From Leguminivora glycinivorella (lineage: Eukaryota; Arthropoda; Insecta; Lepidoptera; Tortricidae), in contig NC_062991.1 of the NCBI RefSeq assembly GCF_023078275.1, positions 2,046,001-2,110,000 of the forward strand: a stretch of 64,000 bases of DNA, written 5' to 3'. Shown piece after piece: positions 30,903-40,947 of this stretch. Each line of letters begins with the position of its first letter. The first letter of the stretch is position 1. The notes beneath the pieces are model-generated. The model did no database searches and was not told where the DNA came from. It was given only the letters and a program-made list of their open reading frames with translations. The translations under genes were made by a program, and so were the position numbers.

Positions 30903-31230
30903 AGCCGCTATAAGGAACTCTGGCATAATGAATGCTATTTTAAAACTACTATGAGTGTTTAGCCCTTATAGATTGATTTTATAAGGATATTTTGTTTGTT
31001 GGGACAAGCTGAACCCCAAATAACGAGTCAGCGAACGTGAGGATGTGACGTATTTCTGCATTTTGTGCTACAATTTGTTTCTGATATTGTGGAGTAGTTT
31101 TGAGTTATAAGAATTGAAACTATGCAAATGTTTTATAGCAACTTATTTCAAATGAAAAGAAGTAATTTATTCAGAAATTTATTGTATTTCAAATTATAAT
31201 TATAGTTATTTTAATAGAAGTGATCATATT

Positions 31231-31320
31231 ATAGGACTGGTCATTGTGACAATCTTTGGGGGAGGCCTATGTCCAGCAATGGATGTCTTTTGGCTGATAT
31301 GATGATGATGATGATGATGA
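31231..31320 (+). mobile_element. LINE 3' end with (GAT)n tail
   Basis: GGGGGAGGCCTATGTCCAGC and AATGGATGTCTTTTGGCTGAT followed by (GAT)n. A very common lepidopteran LINE terminus (recalled). Only about 90 bp remain. Confidence 0.75.
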
Positions 31321-31722
31321 CCATAATATCTTTAAAATAAGTGTTTATGTTTTGAAATGTCTTCAAAATCTATGGTTCCTCTGAGGGAAATATTTTTTAA
31401 TATCTTAAAATACATGCTTTTGAAATCAATATTCTATTATTCACAATTTATTTGTGAGAAAGAAACTGAACTTAAAATAAGTTATACTTGGAATAAATCT
31501 TGTGTGCCCTTTTAAGCTCTTTTACAATATAACTAACGATTATTTTAAAAAAAAATTTCGGATCGGGCCAAATCGCTTTAATAAATAAATAAATAAAAAT
31601 AAAATTCATTTGTTTCAAGCTTCTTGGCTCATAATATTGTAACATCCAAAATGATATACACAAAAACAATCACAATATTTACATTTAACCAAATCCAATT
31701 ACATAATTAAATTATATTAAAC
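31321..31722. other. AT-rich spacer
   Basis: No gene or repeat recognised. Confidence 0.4.
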
Positions 31723-31905
31723 TAGCCTTTGCCCGCGGCTTCACTCGCGTTAGAAAGAGACAAAAAGTAGCCTATCATCACTCTCCATCTCTTCAACTAT
31801 CTCCACTTAAAAAATCATGTCAATTCTTCGCTCCGTTTTCCCGTGAAAGACGGACAAACAAACAGACACCCACACTTTCCCATTTATAATATTAGTATGG
31901 ATAGT
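31723..31905 (-). mobile_element. Family D repeat
   Basis: ACTAGCCTTTGCCCGCGGCTT to CCCATTTATAATATTAGTATG, complete in the reversed order relative to 168-357 (GCCCGCGGCTTCACTCGCG, then CCGTGAAAGACGGACAAAC). Confidence 0.82.
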
Positions 31906-32199
31906 AAGGATTCACTCATACTAAATTAAATTGTAATAAAACGCTTATAACTTGGCCCACACATGAATGACGCCGAAACGGTGATGTCTGGCGTATGTCC
32001 GTCAAGCTGTCGGCGCACGCGCATCCAACCCTACCTCCAACCTTATTCCTTACACCATAAGGTTCATTTCACCTTCGGCCACGTATCTGTGGTGTATTTA
32101 AAACGTTCGATTTGATATGTACAGACATTTGGGATGTTTCTGTCGAGAAATGTTAATTTTTGGTTATTTTTAGTACTTAAATATAATTTTCTTCATCAT

Positions 32200-32462
32200 A
32201 CTCCTTGCCCGTGTGGTGACGGGTTAAGAATTTCACCACCCCCTTTCTTCCCGTGGGTGTCGTAGAAGGCGACTGTGGGATTGGGTTAAAGTGTGGCGTA
32301 GGCGAGAGGCTGGCGACCTGTCACTGCAATGTCACACTTTCGTTTTCTATCAACCCCTTATTTGCCAAGAGTGGCACTGAAACTTGAGTAGTTTCATGTG
32401 CTCTGCCTACCCCTTCGTGGGATGCAGGCGTGATTGTATGTATGTATGTATGTATGTATGTA
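32200..32462 (+). mobile_element. Family F SINE, longest copy
   Basis: CCGTGTGGTGACGGGTTAAG, TTCTTCCCGTGGGTGTCG, AGGCGACTGTGGGATTGGG, then GAGAGGCTGGCGACCTGTC and the tail GGATGCAGGCGTGATTG with (TATG)n at 32436-32462. It gives the 5' part missing from the other copies (12959, 24331, 38010, 56888). No obvious tRNA-like head is seen. Confidence 0.8.
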
Positions 32463-32775
32463 TACTCCTTGCCTTATTCCGGCATTTGCCACAGCTCATG
32501 GGAACATGGGTCCGCTTTGACAACTAATCCCAAGATTTGGCCCAGGCACTAGTTTTTACGAAAGCGACTGCCATCTGACCTTTCAACCCGAAGAGTAACT
32601 AGGCCTAGGAATTAGTCCGGTTTCCTCACGATGTTTTCCTTCACCGAAAAGCGACCCTGGCAAATAATCAAATATCATTTCGCACATAAGTTCCAAAAAA
32701 CTACGAGCCGAGTTTGAACCCGCGACCTCCAGATCAAAAGTCACTCTCTCTTACCGCTAGGCCACCAGCGCTCTT
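32463..32775 (-). mobile_element. Family B (HaSE-like) SINE
   Basis: Near full length, reversed: CCTTGCCTTATTCCGGC at its 3' end to the tRNA-like head (TTGAACCCGCGACC, then TCTTACCGCTAGGCCACCAG). It begins directly after the (TATG)n tail of the family F copy. Confidence 0.88.
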
Positions 32776-32819
32776 TTAAATATAATTTTCTTATCTGAGT
32801 AAAAAGGTCGGTTACGATA

Positions 32820-33130
32820 TGTTGTAAGGGTAACGTAATATCTTGGTTATTTTATAGCTACGGTCAGAAAAGTGATATCGTACCGATATGACTCATCAAA
32901 AGTTTTTAAGGAATATCGCTAAAAGACGTATTATAAAATAGTACCATTACGATACAAGTGCGTAACGCGTGTCGATTTAAAACACTCCCGTCGGTCCTGT
33001 TTTAATTTATCGCCACTCGTTTCGAATTTCCTTTTTGCACGTGTATCGTACGACGTTTTTCAGTACAGATGGCCATCCGAAGTTTCGACCTGACATATAA
33101 TGAACCACTTCTCGCACTAGTGCGTAAAAA
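32820..33130. mobile_element. Interspersed repeat with cytosine/guanine-rich boxes
   Basis: TATCGTACGACGTTTTTCAG, AGATGGCCATCCGAAGTTTC and ACACTCCCGTCGGTCCTG; the TCGGTCGTGTTTTAATTTAT phrase recurs diverged at 39799. I recall similar strings as frequent in lepidopteran genomes. Class unknown. Confidence 0.5.
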
Positions 33131-33424
33131 AACACCTTCTGTTCTGAAAATTACATATCGGCCCTGTCTAGTTTGCTTCTTATGGCCTCAAATTAAATTA
33201 CTGTAAAAATTACTTATTAAAAATCTTAATACACTACCGTATTAATAAAACATTAAACATTTTCATTTGCTACGACTAAGACCCTGAAAACCACTTTCCT
33301 TTCACTCACTTTCATAAAAAATCACTCACTGATTATAACTCACACTCACTAATTATTTATGTTTTTTTGTCATGCAGAAACGTCTGCGAGCGATATTACA
33401 TGTATATTTTTAAATTAAGGAAAA

Positions 33425-33495
33425 ATGGAAAAATTCACAGAACCGGCAGGACTCGAACCTGCGACCTCTGGCCTTGCCGGGGCCATGGCCCCGTA
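33425..33495 (-). mobile_element. Family N tRNA-like SINE head
   Basis: CCGGCAGGACTCGAACCTGC on the plus strand is the reverse of a T-arm/B box (GCAGGTTCGAGTCCTGCCGG); CTCTGGCCTTGCCGGGGCC follows. A closely similar piece lies at 40755-40840. The A-box half is missing here. Confidence 0.65.
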
Positions 33496-33634
33496 TGTAA
33501 TTATTTATATCTCTATCTAATTATTTATATCTCGAATAAAATTGGTAACAGAAGCAACGCTGTAATTCTCACTTTTGTAATTTCATAAACTGAAATAGAT
33601 ACCATACACTAAAGAAAAAGCGATCAAGCCCACT

Positions 33635-33715
33635 GGTGGCGAAGCCGGGAATCGAACCCGGGTCTCCAGCTATCGCGGCTGACGTGTTCGACCGCTACAC
33701 CACCCCGACCGCCGA
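33635..33715 (-). mobile_element. tRNA-like sequence, probable SINE head
   Basis: On the minus strand it has a 5-bp T stem with the canonical loop (CCGGGTTCGATTCCCGG), a 5-bp anticodon stem (TCAGC/GCTGG) and a 6-of-7-bp acceptor stem (GGTGGTG with CTTCGCC). The anticodon loop CGCGATA lacks the invariant U33, and the D arm is poor. So it is probably a pseudo-tRNA or SINE head rather than a working tRNA gene. Confidence 0.5.
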
Positions 33716-33725
33716 GGTACCCGTC

Positions 33726-34091
33726 GAAATTTCTCTAGTGTATGTTATCTCTGAAGGCTAGGCGCCTTTGACCAACTCTAAGGGCGAGCAATTTGTACTT
33801 GCACCTCCTATATGAATCCTTTTGCAGGATTACGATATAGCGAGAGAGATGGTGCTGCCATCTATCGATGTAGGGAACAAATCAAATTATTTTATTAAAT
33901 ATTTCAGCTAAAAATACCCCACCGTTGAAATTCACCTCTTAAAGTTTCCGTACTAATATTCAAATAGTAAAAGCTATCCCAGATCCTAGTTACATGATGA
34001 TTTATTCTCAAGAGAAAATGGAATATGATATGCAATCCCAGTTTGACTTCCTGTGAGATTCTGCAGATACTGAATAGAAAGGTAAATCATT
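33726..34091. other. Spacer without recognised features
   Basis: No gene or repeat recognised. Confidence 0.4.
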
Positions 34092-34385
34092 TTTTTTTAT
34101 ACTACGTCGGTGGCAAACAAGCATACGGTCCGCCTGATGTAAAGCGGGGACCGTAACCTATGGACGCCTGCAACTCAAACAGTGTCACATGCGCGCTGCC
34201 ACCCCATTAGAAACTTGTACATTCCCTTTTGCTGTGTTAAGTACACAGCAAAAAGGAGTGTACAAGTTCTAAGGAGGGTTCGGGTTGCCGACGACTCAAA
34301 GGACAATAGACGGAACAAGTTAGTTCCGTAAGTCCTCCCGTCATCAGCACACCGCACCCTCGTTGAGCTCTGGCAGCCTGCTGGA
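34092..34385 (-). mobile_element. Family H LINE 3' end, copy 3
   Basis: Almost identical to 25663-25950, including the hairpin at 34212-34268 and the CAAAGGACAATAGACGGAAC to GAGCTCTGGCAGCC end. The encoded minus-strand C-terminal stretch differs from copy 2 at only two residues over 60, so the two copies are recent relatives. Confidence 0.78.
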
Positions 34386-34544
34386 ACATTTTTTGAGTTT
34401 ATTACATTAGCAAAACTTAATTAAACAACTTTAAAAAACACGAATATTTATGTGTTTTTTTATCATAAATAATTTCATAGTGACTTTATTTTGCTGAGCC
34501 ATCTTAGTTACGTTCAGTTGTATTGATAGTACCTACGTGAAACA

Positions 34545-34715
34545 TTTGGCGTTTTCAAGTATTTTTCATCGCACTTGCTCGTAAACCGTGTTATTACATG
34601 CCTGCATACTGATACGTAATGATATATTTGACCGCCCTAGGGCGGTAAAGTGAATACCTGGGTGGGGCCTTCCGAGACCTGTCAAAAATTACGAGATGGC
34701 GGACGAATGTTCATT
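34545..34715 (-). mobile_element. Family K repeat, copy 1
   Basis: Contains ATTACATGCCTGCATACTGA, the palindrome ACCGCCCTAGGGCGGTAAAG and GACCTGTCAAAAATTACGAG with ATGGCGGACGAATG. The same blocks occur reversed at 59223-59585, where extra sequence separates them. Class unknown. Confidence 0.65.
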
Positions 34716-35010
34716 TATTTTGAAATTTTGGTTATTACCTACTTCGCTCGTGTGATGAAAAACATTGTGTATATCACTTTCCTCCCTTAATACACATGTA
34801 CCATTTCCATCTATATAAACCTACAAAATGAGCCATTTCCAATCAATGTGTAGGTACTTTTTCCGTTTCCATAATAACTTCTATATAAATTATATATATT
34901 TATTTGCATATATTGGTATAATAGGCTGCACAGGTTCTAATTATTACTGGGGTAATAATTGAACTATACATTTTTCTTTTCTGTACATAGTGTTCGTTTG
35001 TCCATCATGT

Positions 35011-35577
35011 TTTTAGGGTTCCGTAGTCAACTAGGAACCCTTATAGTTTCGCCATGTCTGTCTGTCCGTCCGTCCGTCCGTCCGTCCGTCCGTCCGTCCG
35101 TCCGTCCGCGGATAATCTCAGTAACCGTTAGCACTAGAAAGCTAAAATTTGGTACCAGTATGTATATCAATCACGCCAACAAAGTGCAAAAATAAAAAAT
35201 GGAAAAAAATGTTTTATTAGGGTACCCCCCCTACATGTAAAGTGGGGGCTGATATTTTTTTTCATTCCAACCCCAACGTGTGATATATTGTTGGATAGGT
35301 ATTTAAAAATGAATAAGGGTTTACTAAGATCGTTTTTTGATAATATTAATATTTTCGGAAATAATCACTCCTAAAGGAAAAAAAAGTGCGTTCCCCCCCC
35401 CTCTAACTTTTGAACCATATGTTTAAAAAATATGAAAAAAATCACAAAAGTAGAACTTTATAAAGACTTTCTAGGAAAATAGTTTTGAACTTGATAGGCC
35501 CAGTAGTTTTTGAGAAAAATACGGAAAACTACGGAACCCTGCACTGAGCGTGGCCCGACACGCTCTTGGCCGGTTTT
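35011..35577 (-). mobile_element. Family C MITE with (GTCC)n
   Basis: Full reversed copy: TTTTAGGGTTCCGTAGTC, the TGTCTGTCTGTCCGTCCG tract (about 35056-35106), GCGGATAATCTCAGTAACCG, and the far end GCGTGGCCCGACACGCTC TTGGCCGGTTTT. Structure as at 16525. Confidence 0.9.
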
Positions 35578-35594
35578 ATTAGTTTTTTCCTCTC

Positions 35595-35715
35595 AATTCG
35601 CTCAAAGGTTGACTGGAAGAGATCCCTTATAGGGATAAGTTCGCCTTTGTACATCATAACTATACTATATTTCTATGTCCTAACTTGTCTTATGTACAAT
35701 AAAGTGTTTACATAC
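35595..35715 (+). mobile_element. LINE 3' end, family L
   Basis: AAAGGTTGACTGGAAGAGATC, the CCCTTATAGGGATAAG stem, TTCGCCTTTGTACATC and CAATAAAGTGTTTACATAC. Untranslated LINE terminus only. Confidence 0.72.
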
Positions 35716-36112
35716 ATACATACTATTCTTCTATAATTATGAAATCTACCTTATCATTGATCAAGTTATCAACAAGCAACATCCTTTTAATTGAAACGTC
35801 GTATAGTAATTTAAAACTAACCAACTAAAATTCAAATCCTAAAGCTATCCCAGTTACATAACGATTAGTTCCCGAGGGAAATCGGATATGGAATGCAATC
35901 CGACTTTCCTTGCCCGGACCGTCTCACCGGTCTTCTCAATAATAGGGTTTTAAAGTGCTACTTAGTCTTCTTTGAAGTAAATTCGACCGAAACACTTCTG
36001 TTATTATTTTTTCACCCACTAAAACCCCCATCGTTAGATAAATAAATATACAAGAATTGCTCGTTTATGATATACAGCAAACGAGCAGTCATCCACAGAT
36101 ATCTAAGGTAAA
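35716..36112. other. Spacer without recognised features
   Basis: No gene. Around 35850-35900 the phrase AGCTATCCCAGTTACAT..GAATGCAATCC repeats a phrase from 33975-34050, so a short unnamed repeat may be present. Confidence 0.4.
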
Positions 36113-36915
36113 GGACCCAATCATGGACAGTTTAAGAAAAAATTTCGCCTTTTTTTGATATTTCACTGATAAATGTAAAAATTCTACCGCTTAGCGTGTT
36201 AAATCTTGAATGTCCTATCCTTCTTTTACATTTCAAGTGTATTGCAGAATAGATACTCCTATTGGTTTCTTCATAGTTAACAAATTAAAACTAGGTGTTT
36301 TTTCTCCAATTATGGACGGCAGTTCTCCAGTAATGGATCCCCCATTATGGACAGTGAAATTAGTTTAAAATTTTACTTTTAAAGCCAACTGATACTCAAT
36401 GAGTCAATTTTATATACCATAAATAAAATTTCTTTTTGATTATTTTAACATAGGATTGTTTCTTGCAAATTTTGGTTTTGTAAATTGTTTCTTATCCATC
36501 ATAGGAGGTACGCAGTTTTTCGGTTCCAGTAATGGATACTCGCAAAATAACGCTATTTCTTTATATCTTTGGACCAACAAACTAGTATGTTTTTTTTATA
36601 CCTTATCTCATGCTTAATGCAGTAAGTACAACTCATTGAAGTTTACACCGAGTATTATTTTTTTATTATTTTATACATGAACTCAACTCTCTTAGCAACA
36701 TTATTAAGAATTCGTCTTGATATTTTTTTTAGTAAACTGGTGAATTTTATCTAGTCGCCAAATCCTTCAGAAATAACCGCGAATTAATTGAAACTTCAAA
36801 ATGAAACAGCTCTACAACTCTATGGTACATTGCCGTCAGTTTTTAGAAACTACTTTTAGATACTTATTTTTAAGGATTTGTGTTTTTTTGTCCATAATGG
36901 CATCACCGTCCATTA
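36113..36915. mobile_element. Possible element with dispersed ATGGAC motifs
   Basis: Variants of CCATTATGGACAGT recur at 36122, 36305, 36334 (reversed at 36890 and 36908) with AGTAATGGAT at 36334 and 36520. The outermost copies face each other, so the stretch may be an ~800-bp element with motif-rich ends. A 93-codon frame at 36801-37082 is not recognised. Confidence 0.35.
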
Positions 36916-36924
36916 TAGGGTATT

Positions 36925-36975
36925 TTACATTATATCGCTCTTGCGTATTGGCGCGACGGAGCCAGACTACCTTTC
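36925..36975 (+). repeat. Family O box
   Basis: TATCGCTCTTGCGTATTGGCG followed by CGACGGAGCCAGACT, shared with 26587 and 52930. Short CpG-rich dispersed repeat. Confidence 0.5.
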
Positions 36976-37180
36976 GCGGTGTTTCGTTTTCGTTTCCCGT
37001 TGCAGAAATACCATTCGGTTACGGCTGCGGAGCTTTAAAAACCCTAAATAACGCTGTGTCCAAGATCACCTTCTGCATTTGACCCTTGATCCAACCACTA
37101 GCGAGTCTCTCAAGTTGTTGCTCAAGACTGTTTATCTTTAGTGAAATTCACTGATTTAAACTTTCACGATTATTACACAT

Positions 37181-37626
37181 AATTATTTTTAAAATCGGGA
37201 CTTAATCGCGTATAACTACAAAACATATACAGAGTGGGGCCTGTAACAAAGGCGAAGAATTGAACTCTAGGCTATTCTCCTTATACTGATCAACATTTGT
37301 TCGGCGACTTTTGAAAATAACTTGTATTTTGATTTTTATCACCCTTGAAAGTTTTTTCTAAGAGGTAATGTATTGCGAATTCTGTTAAGTCTAAAGTGTG
37401 ACAGACAACGTCAATGACAACAATAATGGCGTACATTGAAGCTAATATTTATTTTGTATGAAAAATTAAAAATTTAAAGACTTCATAATTTTTAAAAGTC
37501 ACTGAACAAATGTTGATCAGTATAAGGAGAATAGCCTACAGTTCAATTCTTCGCCTTTGTTACAGGCCCCACTCTGTATATATGTAGTTATACGCGATTA
37601 AGTCCCAATTTTAAAAATAATTTAGT
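37181..37626. mobile_element. Palindromic element hosting a family G MITE
   Basis: Outer arms AATTATTTTTAAAATCGGGAC plus TTAATCGCGTATAACTAC at about 37181-37220 are matched in reverse at about 37585-37626 (GTAGTTATACGCGATTAAG, TCCCAATTTTAAAAATAATT). The family G MITE lies exactly between the arms. The family G copy at 12694 has no such arms, so they belong to a separate, older palindrome. Confidence 0.8.
37231..37576. mobile_element. Family G Tc1/mariner-type MITE, intact
   Basis: 346 bp, with inverted ends of about 75 bp beginning CAGAGTGGGGCCTGTAAC, TA at 37229-37230 and 37577-37578. The unpaired centre (about 190 bp) includes AATGTATTGCGAATTCTG and a TATTTATTTTGTATG stretch. No coding capacity. 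It gives the uninterrupted reference for 12694-13244. Confidence 0.9.
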
Positions 37627-38009
37627 GAAATTATTCTTCTATCTTATAAACAATATCAGTGCAAAATATAAGGGTGAAATATCCTCAAAGCTTTCTACAT
37701 GACTTCATTTCGTTGTCAAAATAGTTTTCTTCAAAGAATCCTTAAATTCTTTATACTATCCCCCATACAAAAATGTCTTAAGTGACTCTAGTAAAGGCTT
37801 AGTTAAGACCTTTTTGACCGATCTGTTTTTCGTCCGCCCAATTAGGGTTGCCAACTGATCCGTGAAGAAAGGGGTTGGAAACCCTAAATAGTTGTGATAA
37901 AAGTATTAGGATCAATTTGGAAGGTTAGAGGGAAGTTTTGTGAACAAAGTATATTTTTGAAGTGAAAGAATTTTAACGACTTTTAGTTGGTAAAACTAAT
38001 ATAATTATT
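37627..38009. other. Spacer without recognised features
   Basis: No gene or repeat recognised. Confidence 0.4.
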
Positions 38010-38115
38010 ACATGGTCACAGTTTCGTTTTCAGTCAACCCCTTATTTGCCAAGAGTGGCACTGAAACTTGAATTTCATGTATGGGATACAGGCGTGATTG
38101 TATGATTGTATGTAA
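38010..38115 (+). mobile_element. Family F SINE, partial
   Basis: GTCACAGTTTCGTTTTCAG, CAACCCCTTATTTGCCAAGAG and GGGATACAGGCGTGATTG with ATTGTATG tail; a short internal deletion removes the TGTGCTCTGCC segment. Confidence 0.8.
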
Positions 38116-38274
38116 TTACTAAATGCACAGTGTTGTTGATAGACTATATGACATGATAGTTAATAATATTTAAAAAAGCTATAATTTTAAAATGATAGGA
38201 CATTGGGTGTGTTGGTTTTCTCTATTTTTTTTATTGTTCTTGCACTGCCTGTTAACTTTTGTTTCTGTTCCGTT

Positions 38275-38400
38275 TTTCCAGCTACCCTAAGGTTGTCTGG
38301 AAGAGATCGCTTTTTAGCGATAAGACCGCCTGTTGTTACCTAGTTATACTCTCACTCAACATTCTGTATATTTATAACATGTAAAATGGTGCAATAAAGA
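38275..38400 (+). mobile_element. LINE 3' end, family L
   Basis: AAGGTTGTCTGGAAGAGATCG, the CTTTTTAGCGATAAGACC stem region and GCAATAAAGAATATTTAC tail; closest to the reversed copy at 585-720. Confidence 0.75.
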
Positions 38401-38704
38401 ATATTTACTTACCTAATTACTTACACATTTTATTTGGCTAAAGAAAATAATTACGACTTTGAACTTCTTTTAATTTAGTTTTACTTGGTTTTACGCGATT
38501 AACTGAAACACATACTTTAAGTTTTAAATTGATTTATGCCATAAAAAAAATGTTTTTTGAATTGACTAGGTATGTATATTAAGTTAAAATATTGGGTGGT
38601 CAAATTATGTGCTCTGATCTTTTTGAACACAACTTTTAGCAACTTACGTATGTTAATGACCAGTAACTAAACAATCTTAACCCATTCCCTGCCAAACAAA
38701 TATT
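38401..38704. other. Spacer without recognised features
   Basis: No gene or repeat recognised. Confidence 0.4.
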
Positions 38705-38945
38705 AATAGAACTAACCTAGCCTAACCACAAAATTAAAATTTTGAAAAAACCCCCGACCGCGTCATAGTAGACCGATTGTCATGAAACATGGCTAAGAAC
38801 ACTCCCGACTTACTCAGCTTTCAGACAAAAAAAAAGTAAATCCAAATCGGTTCATCCGTGTTCGGGAGCTACAATGCCACAGACAGACACACACAGACAG
38901 ACAGACACGTCTAATTTACAACACCCAGTCGTTTTGCGTCGGGGA
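38705..38945 (-). mobile_element. Family E repeat, uninterrupted
   Basis: CTAACCTAGCCTAACCAC, CCCCGACCGCGTCATAGTAG, TGTCATGAAACATGGCTAAG, GTTCGGGAGCTACAATGCC, an (ACAG)n tract and CACGTCTAATTTAC. It reads through the point where a LINE interrupts the copy at 1130-2032 and so proves that insertion. Confidence 0.82.
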
Positions 38946-39009
38946 TTAAAAAGTAAACAATTACTGACTATTTGACAATACAAATTGTAAGCAAATAGTT
39001 TCCAAGTAT

Positions 39010-39095
39010 AAATAACGATGTAATTTTTGTAAATATGTATTGACATGTAACTTTCGTTATGAAGAAATAAATTGAAATTGAAATTGAAATTGATG
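39010..39095 (+). mobile_element. LINE tail with (TTGAAA)n
   Basis: TATTGACATGTAACTTTCG, GAAGAAATAAATTGAAATTG and three hexamer repeats. Typical LINE 3' terminus; nothing coding upstream. Confidence 0.6.
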
Positions 39096-39254
39096 TAAAG
39101 ACAAAATACAAAATATACCTTATATTTTGGAGAAAGGGTTGACGGAAAGTAATGAGTCAATAATGCTGTATAAGGATGGTCATAATGGTTTGACACCTTG
39201 TTATAGTATGTTTGGGAAAACCTAGACGCCATCTACTATGATACTGTCATTAAA

Positions 39255-39360
39255 GGGGGCCGTCCACATATTACGTTACACAGAATTTCGATTTTTTTTT
39301 TAACCCCTCCTCCCTTTGTCACGCTTTTTTTATCCCTTTAACATGGATTGTCACATTTAG
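39255..39360 (+). mobile_element. Interspersed repeat, CCGTCCACATATTACG type
   Basis: GGGGGCCGTCCACATATTACG, T run, CCCCTCCTCCCTTTGTCACGC. I recall the same string as a frequent lepidopteran repeat; only a fragment here. Confidence 0.5.
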
Positions 39361-39789
39361 TCGATCGATGGTCCCAAGCGATATCCTATAATAAAATTAA
39401 ACTAGACAAAATAGATTTCATGAATCATCATGTTTCTTAAAACTATATTATAGCGGCACGCCCCAAGTTCCTTTTGAATCTCTCTTATTTATGAAAAAAG
39501 TCTGCTGCGTAGTTTTAAAGATGATAGCATAGGCACAGACAGATAGACAGTGGGAAACCATTTTGTTATAGTAATGTGTGTCTAGGAAAAGTTCTCTAAA
39601 ATTGTAAAAAGTTATAGGAATTAAAAGAACCTTTTCAGTACAGATAAAAAGTTTTTTTCATAAAGTACACAATTGCGAGAATGATGATCATATATATTTA
39701 TTTGTTTGTATTTATTATAGTTATCAGTATCTTAAATAGGTAAATATATTTATTTAAGTCCCTATTTTTCTATAACGTAGTCGATTTAA

Positions 39790-39925
39790 AATCAAGTCTT
39801 TCGGTCGTGTTTTAATTTATCCCACCTTTTTTGGAACTTCTTTTGGCCTAAAGGTTGACTGTAGAGAATGTCACATTAAGTTGTATTTTATAAAATATAT
39901 CTTTACTGTGCAATAAAGTTTACAA
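39790..39925 (+). mobile_element. LINE 3' end, family L, diverged
   Basis: CCTAAAGGTTGACTGTAGAG, then AATGTCACATTAAG and TGTGCAATAAAGTTTAC. Preceded by a phrase shared with 32990 (TCGGTCGTGTTTTAATTTAT). Confidence 0.65.
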
Positions 39926-40313
39926 TATTATAAATGATGATATTTCGACAACAAATTAGTTACAAAAATAGATGGATTTTTTTGTCAAGTTTTAGTTAAA
40001 AATGTTATCTTTTTCTCTAATAAGTAATAATATATGAAAGTATGTCATTTTTACATGTTCATATTAAGATTTTGTGTTGTTTTAAACAAATGTACCTATT
40101 TCGTTCGTCCCATCGTATGAGATGTTCCCAATATTTCACGTTTCGTTACCTTTGCTCCACCGTTAAATTTGTCACTTCCTCGTTGTACCTGTAACAAAAT
40201 AGAGTTTTCGTAAGAACATTGCAGATTTCAAAAGAAATGGTGTAGAAATGGGTAACATGATCCGAAATATATGACTATTGTCAAGATTAGGGGGCTGTTT
40301 CGCCATAGCAAAG
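39926..40313. other. Spacer without recognised features
   Basis: No gene. ATATATGACTATTGTCA at 40268 also occurs at 20958. Confidence 0.4.
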
Positions 40314-40600
40314 ACATATATAACTCCGTATAGACAGATAAAGTCTAAGAAAAAAACGTACCTCAATACCACACAGAAAAAGGTACGCTTTGGGGTACGC
40401 TTAGCTAGATGGCGCTAATATTAATATTTGACATTTTAAAACATATCAAGCTAAGAATATGGGCCAAATTGTCAAAACTGAGGTTCAAAAGTTTTGAGCC
40501 TGTGTCAAGAGATGGCTGTCTTTGCACTGTGATTACACATTTTACTTCGGCAGTAACTCTCTATAATACTCGATCCTCTTTGACCATAGTGACATTGACA
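40314..40600 (+). mobile_element. Family J repeat, copy 1
   Basis: TAACTCCGTATAGACAG, AAGAAAAAAACGTACCTCA, TAGATGGCGCTAATATTAA, ATATGGGCCAAATTGTCAA and AGAGATGGCTGTCT, in the same order and orientation as 55095-55385. A fragment (AACTGAGGTTCAAAAGTTTTG) is also at 19884. Class unknown. Confidence 0.7.
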
Positions 40601-40754
40601 CTTGACAGTTACAATTCTGTGTCTATTATCGATAGGTAGGTATAACATTGTCAATCTTTCCTTGTTGAACATGCAATGGACGGCGAAGTGTAAGTTCAGT
40701 ATACTATAAAGAAAAGAATTCTTTATTTTTAAATTATAAGTACAGGAAAAAATT

Positions 40755-40840
40755 AAAAAATTCACACCTCCGGCAGGACTCGAACCTGCGACCTTTGGCC
40801 TTGCCGGGGCTATCGCGCTTCCAACTGCGCATCCATTTTT
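40755..40840 (-). mobile_element. Family N tRNA-like SINE head
   Basis: Minus strand: GCGCAGTTGGAAGCGC (A-box-like), GATAGCCCCGGCAAGGCC, then the T arm GCAGGTTCGAGTCCTGC. The A half missing at 33425 is present here. An intact 7-bp acceptor is not seen. Confidence 0.65.
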
Positions 40841-40947
40841 TTACATTATTTAGGTAGGCACTAGATAAATACATCATTCGATACTGGTATAAGAGGTATA
40901 TCAAATAATCTATTAACATATCAACATATAAATAAGTAAGTATATTG

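Larger units (their letters stand above)
27321..31003. mobile_element. 3.68-kb element with CCCAACWAACAAAA ends
   Basis: CCCAACTAACAAAA at 27321-27334 and the complement of CCCAACAAACAAAA at 30990-31003 (one mismatch in 14) are flanked by ACA on both sides (27318-27320 and 31004-31006). Both ends are dense in CTTATAA words (27341, 27351, 27374, 27421, 27521; many in 30300-30980), often as CTTATAATGRC. The interior contains a nested inverted-repeat element, possible exons near 28.8-29.5 kb and an AATAAA at about 29606. A 3-bp duplication fits CACTA, PIF, Zator or Academ; no transposase is recognised, so the superfamily is open. Confidence 0.6.

Noticed and set aside
27321..31003. Maverick/Polinton or endogenous virus
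   Set aside because: Far too short, no polymerase, integrase or capsid frames, and the target duplication is 3 bp, not 6.
33635..33715. A possible tRNA gene on the minus strand
   Set aside because: The T arm and anticodon stem are good, but the anticodon loop lacks U33, the D arm is poor and the acceptor has a mismatch. Kept as a SINE-like head, not as a tRNA.
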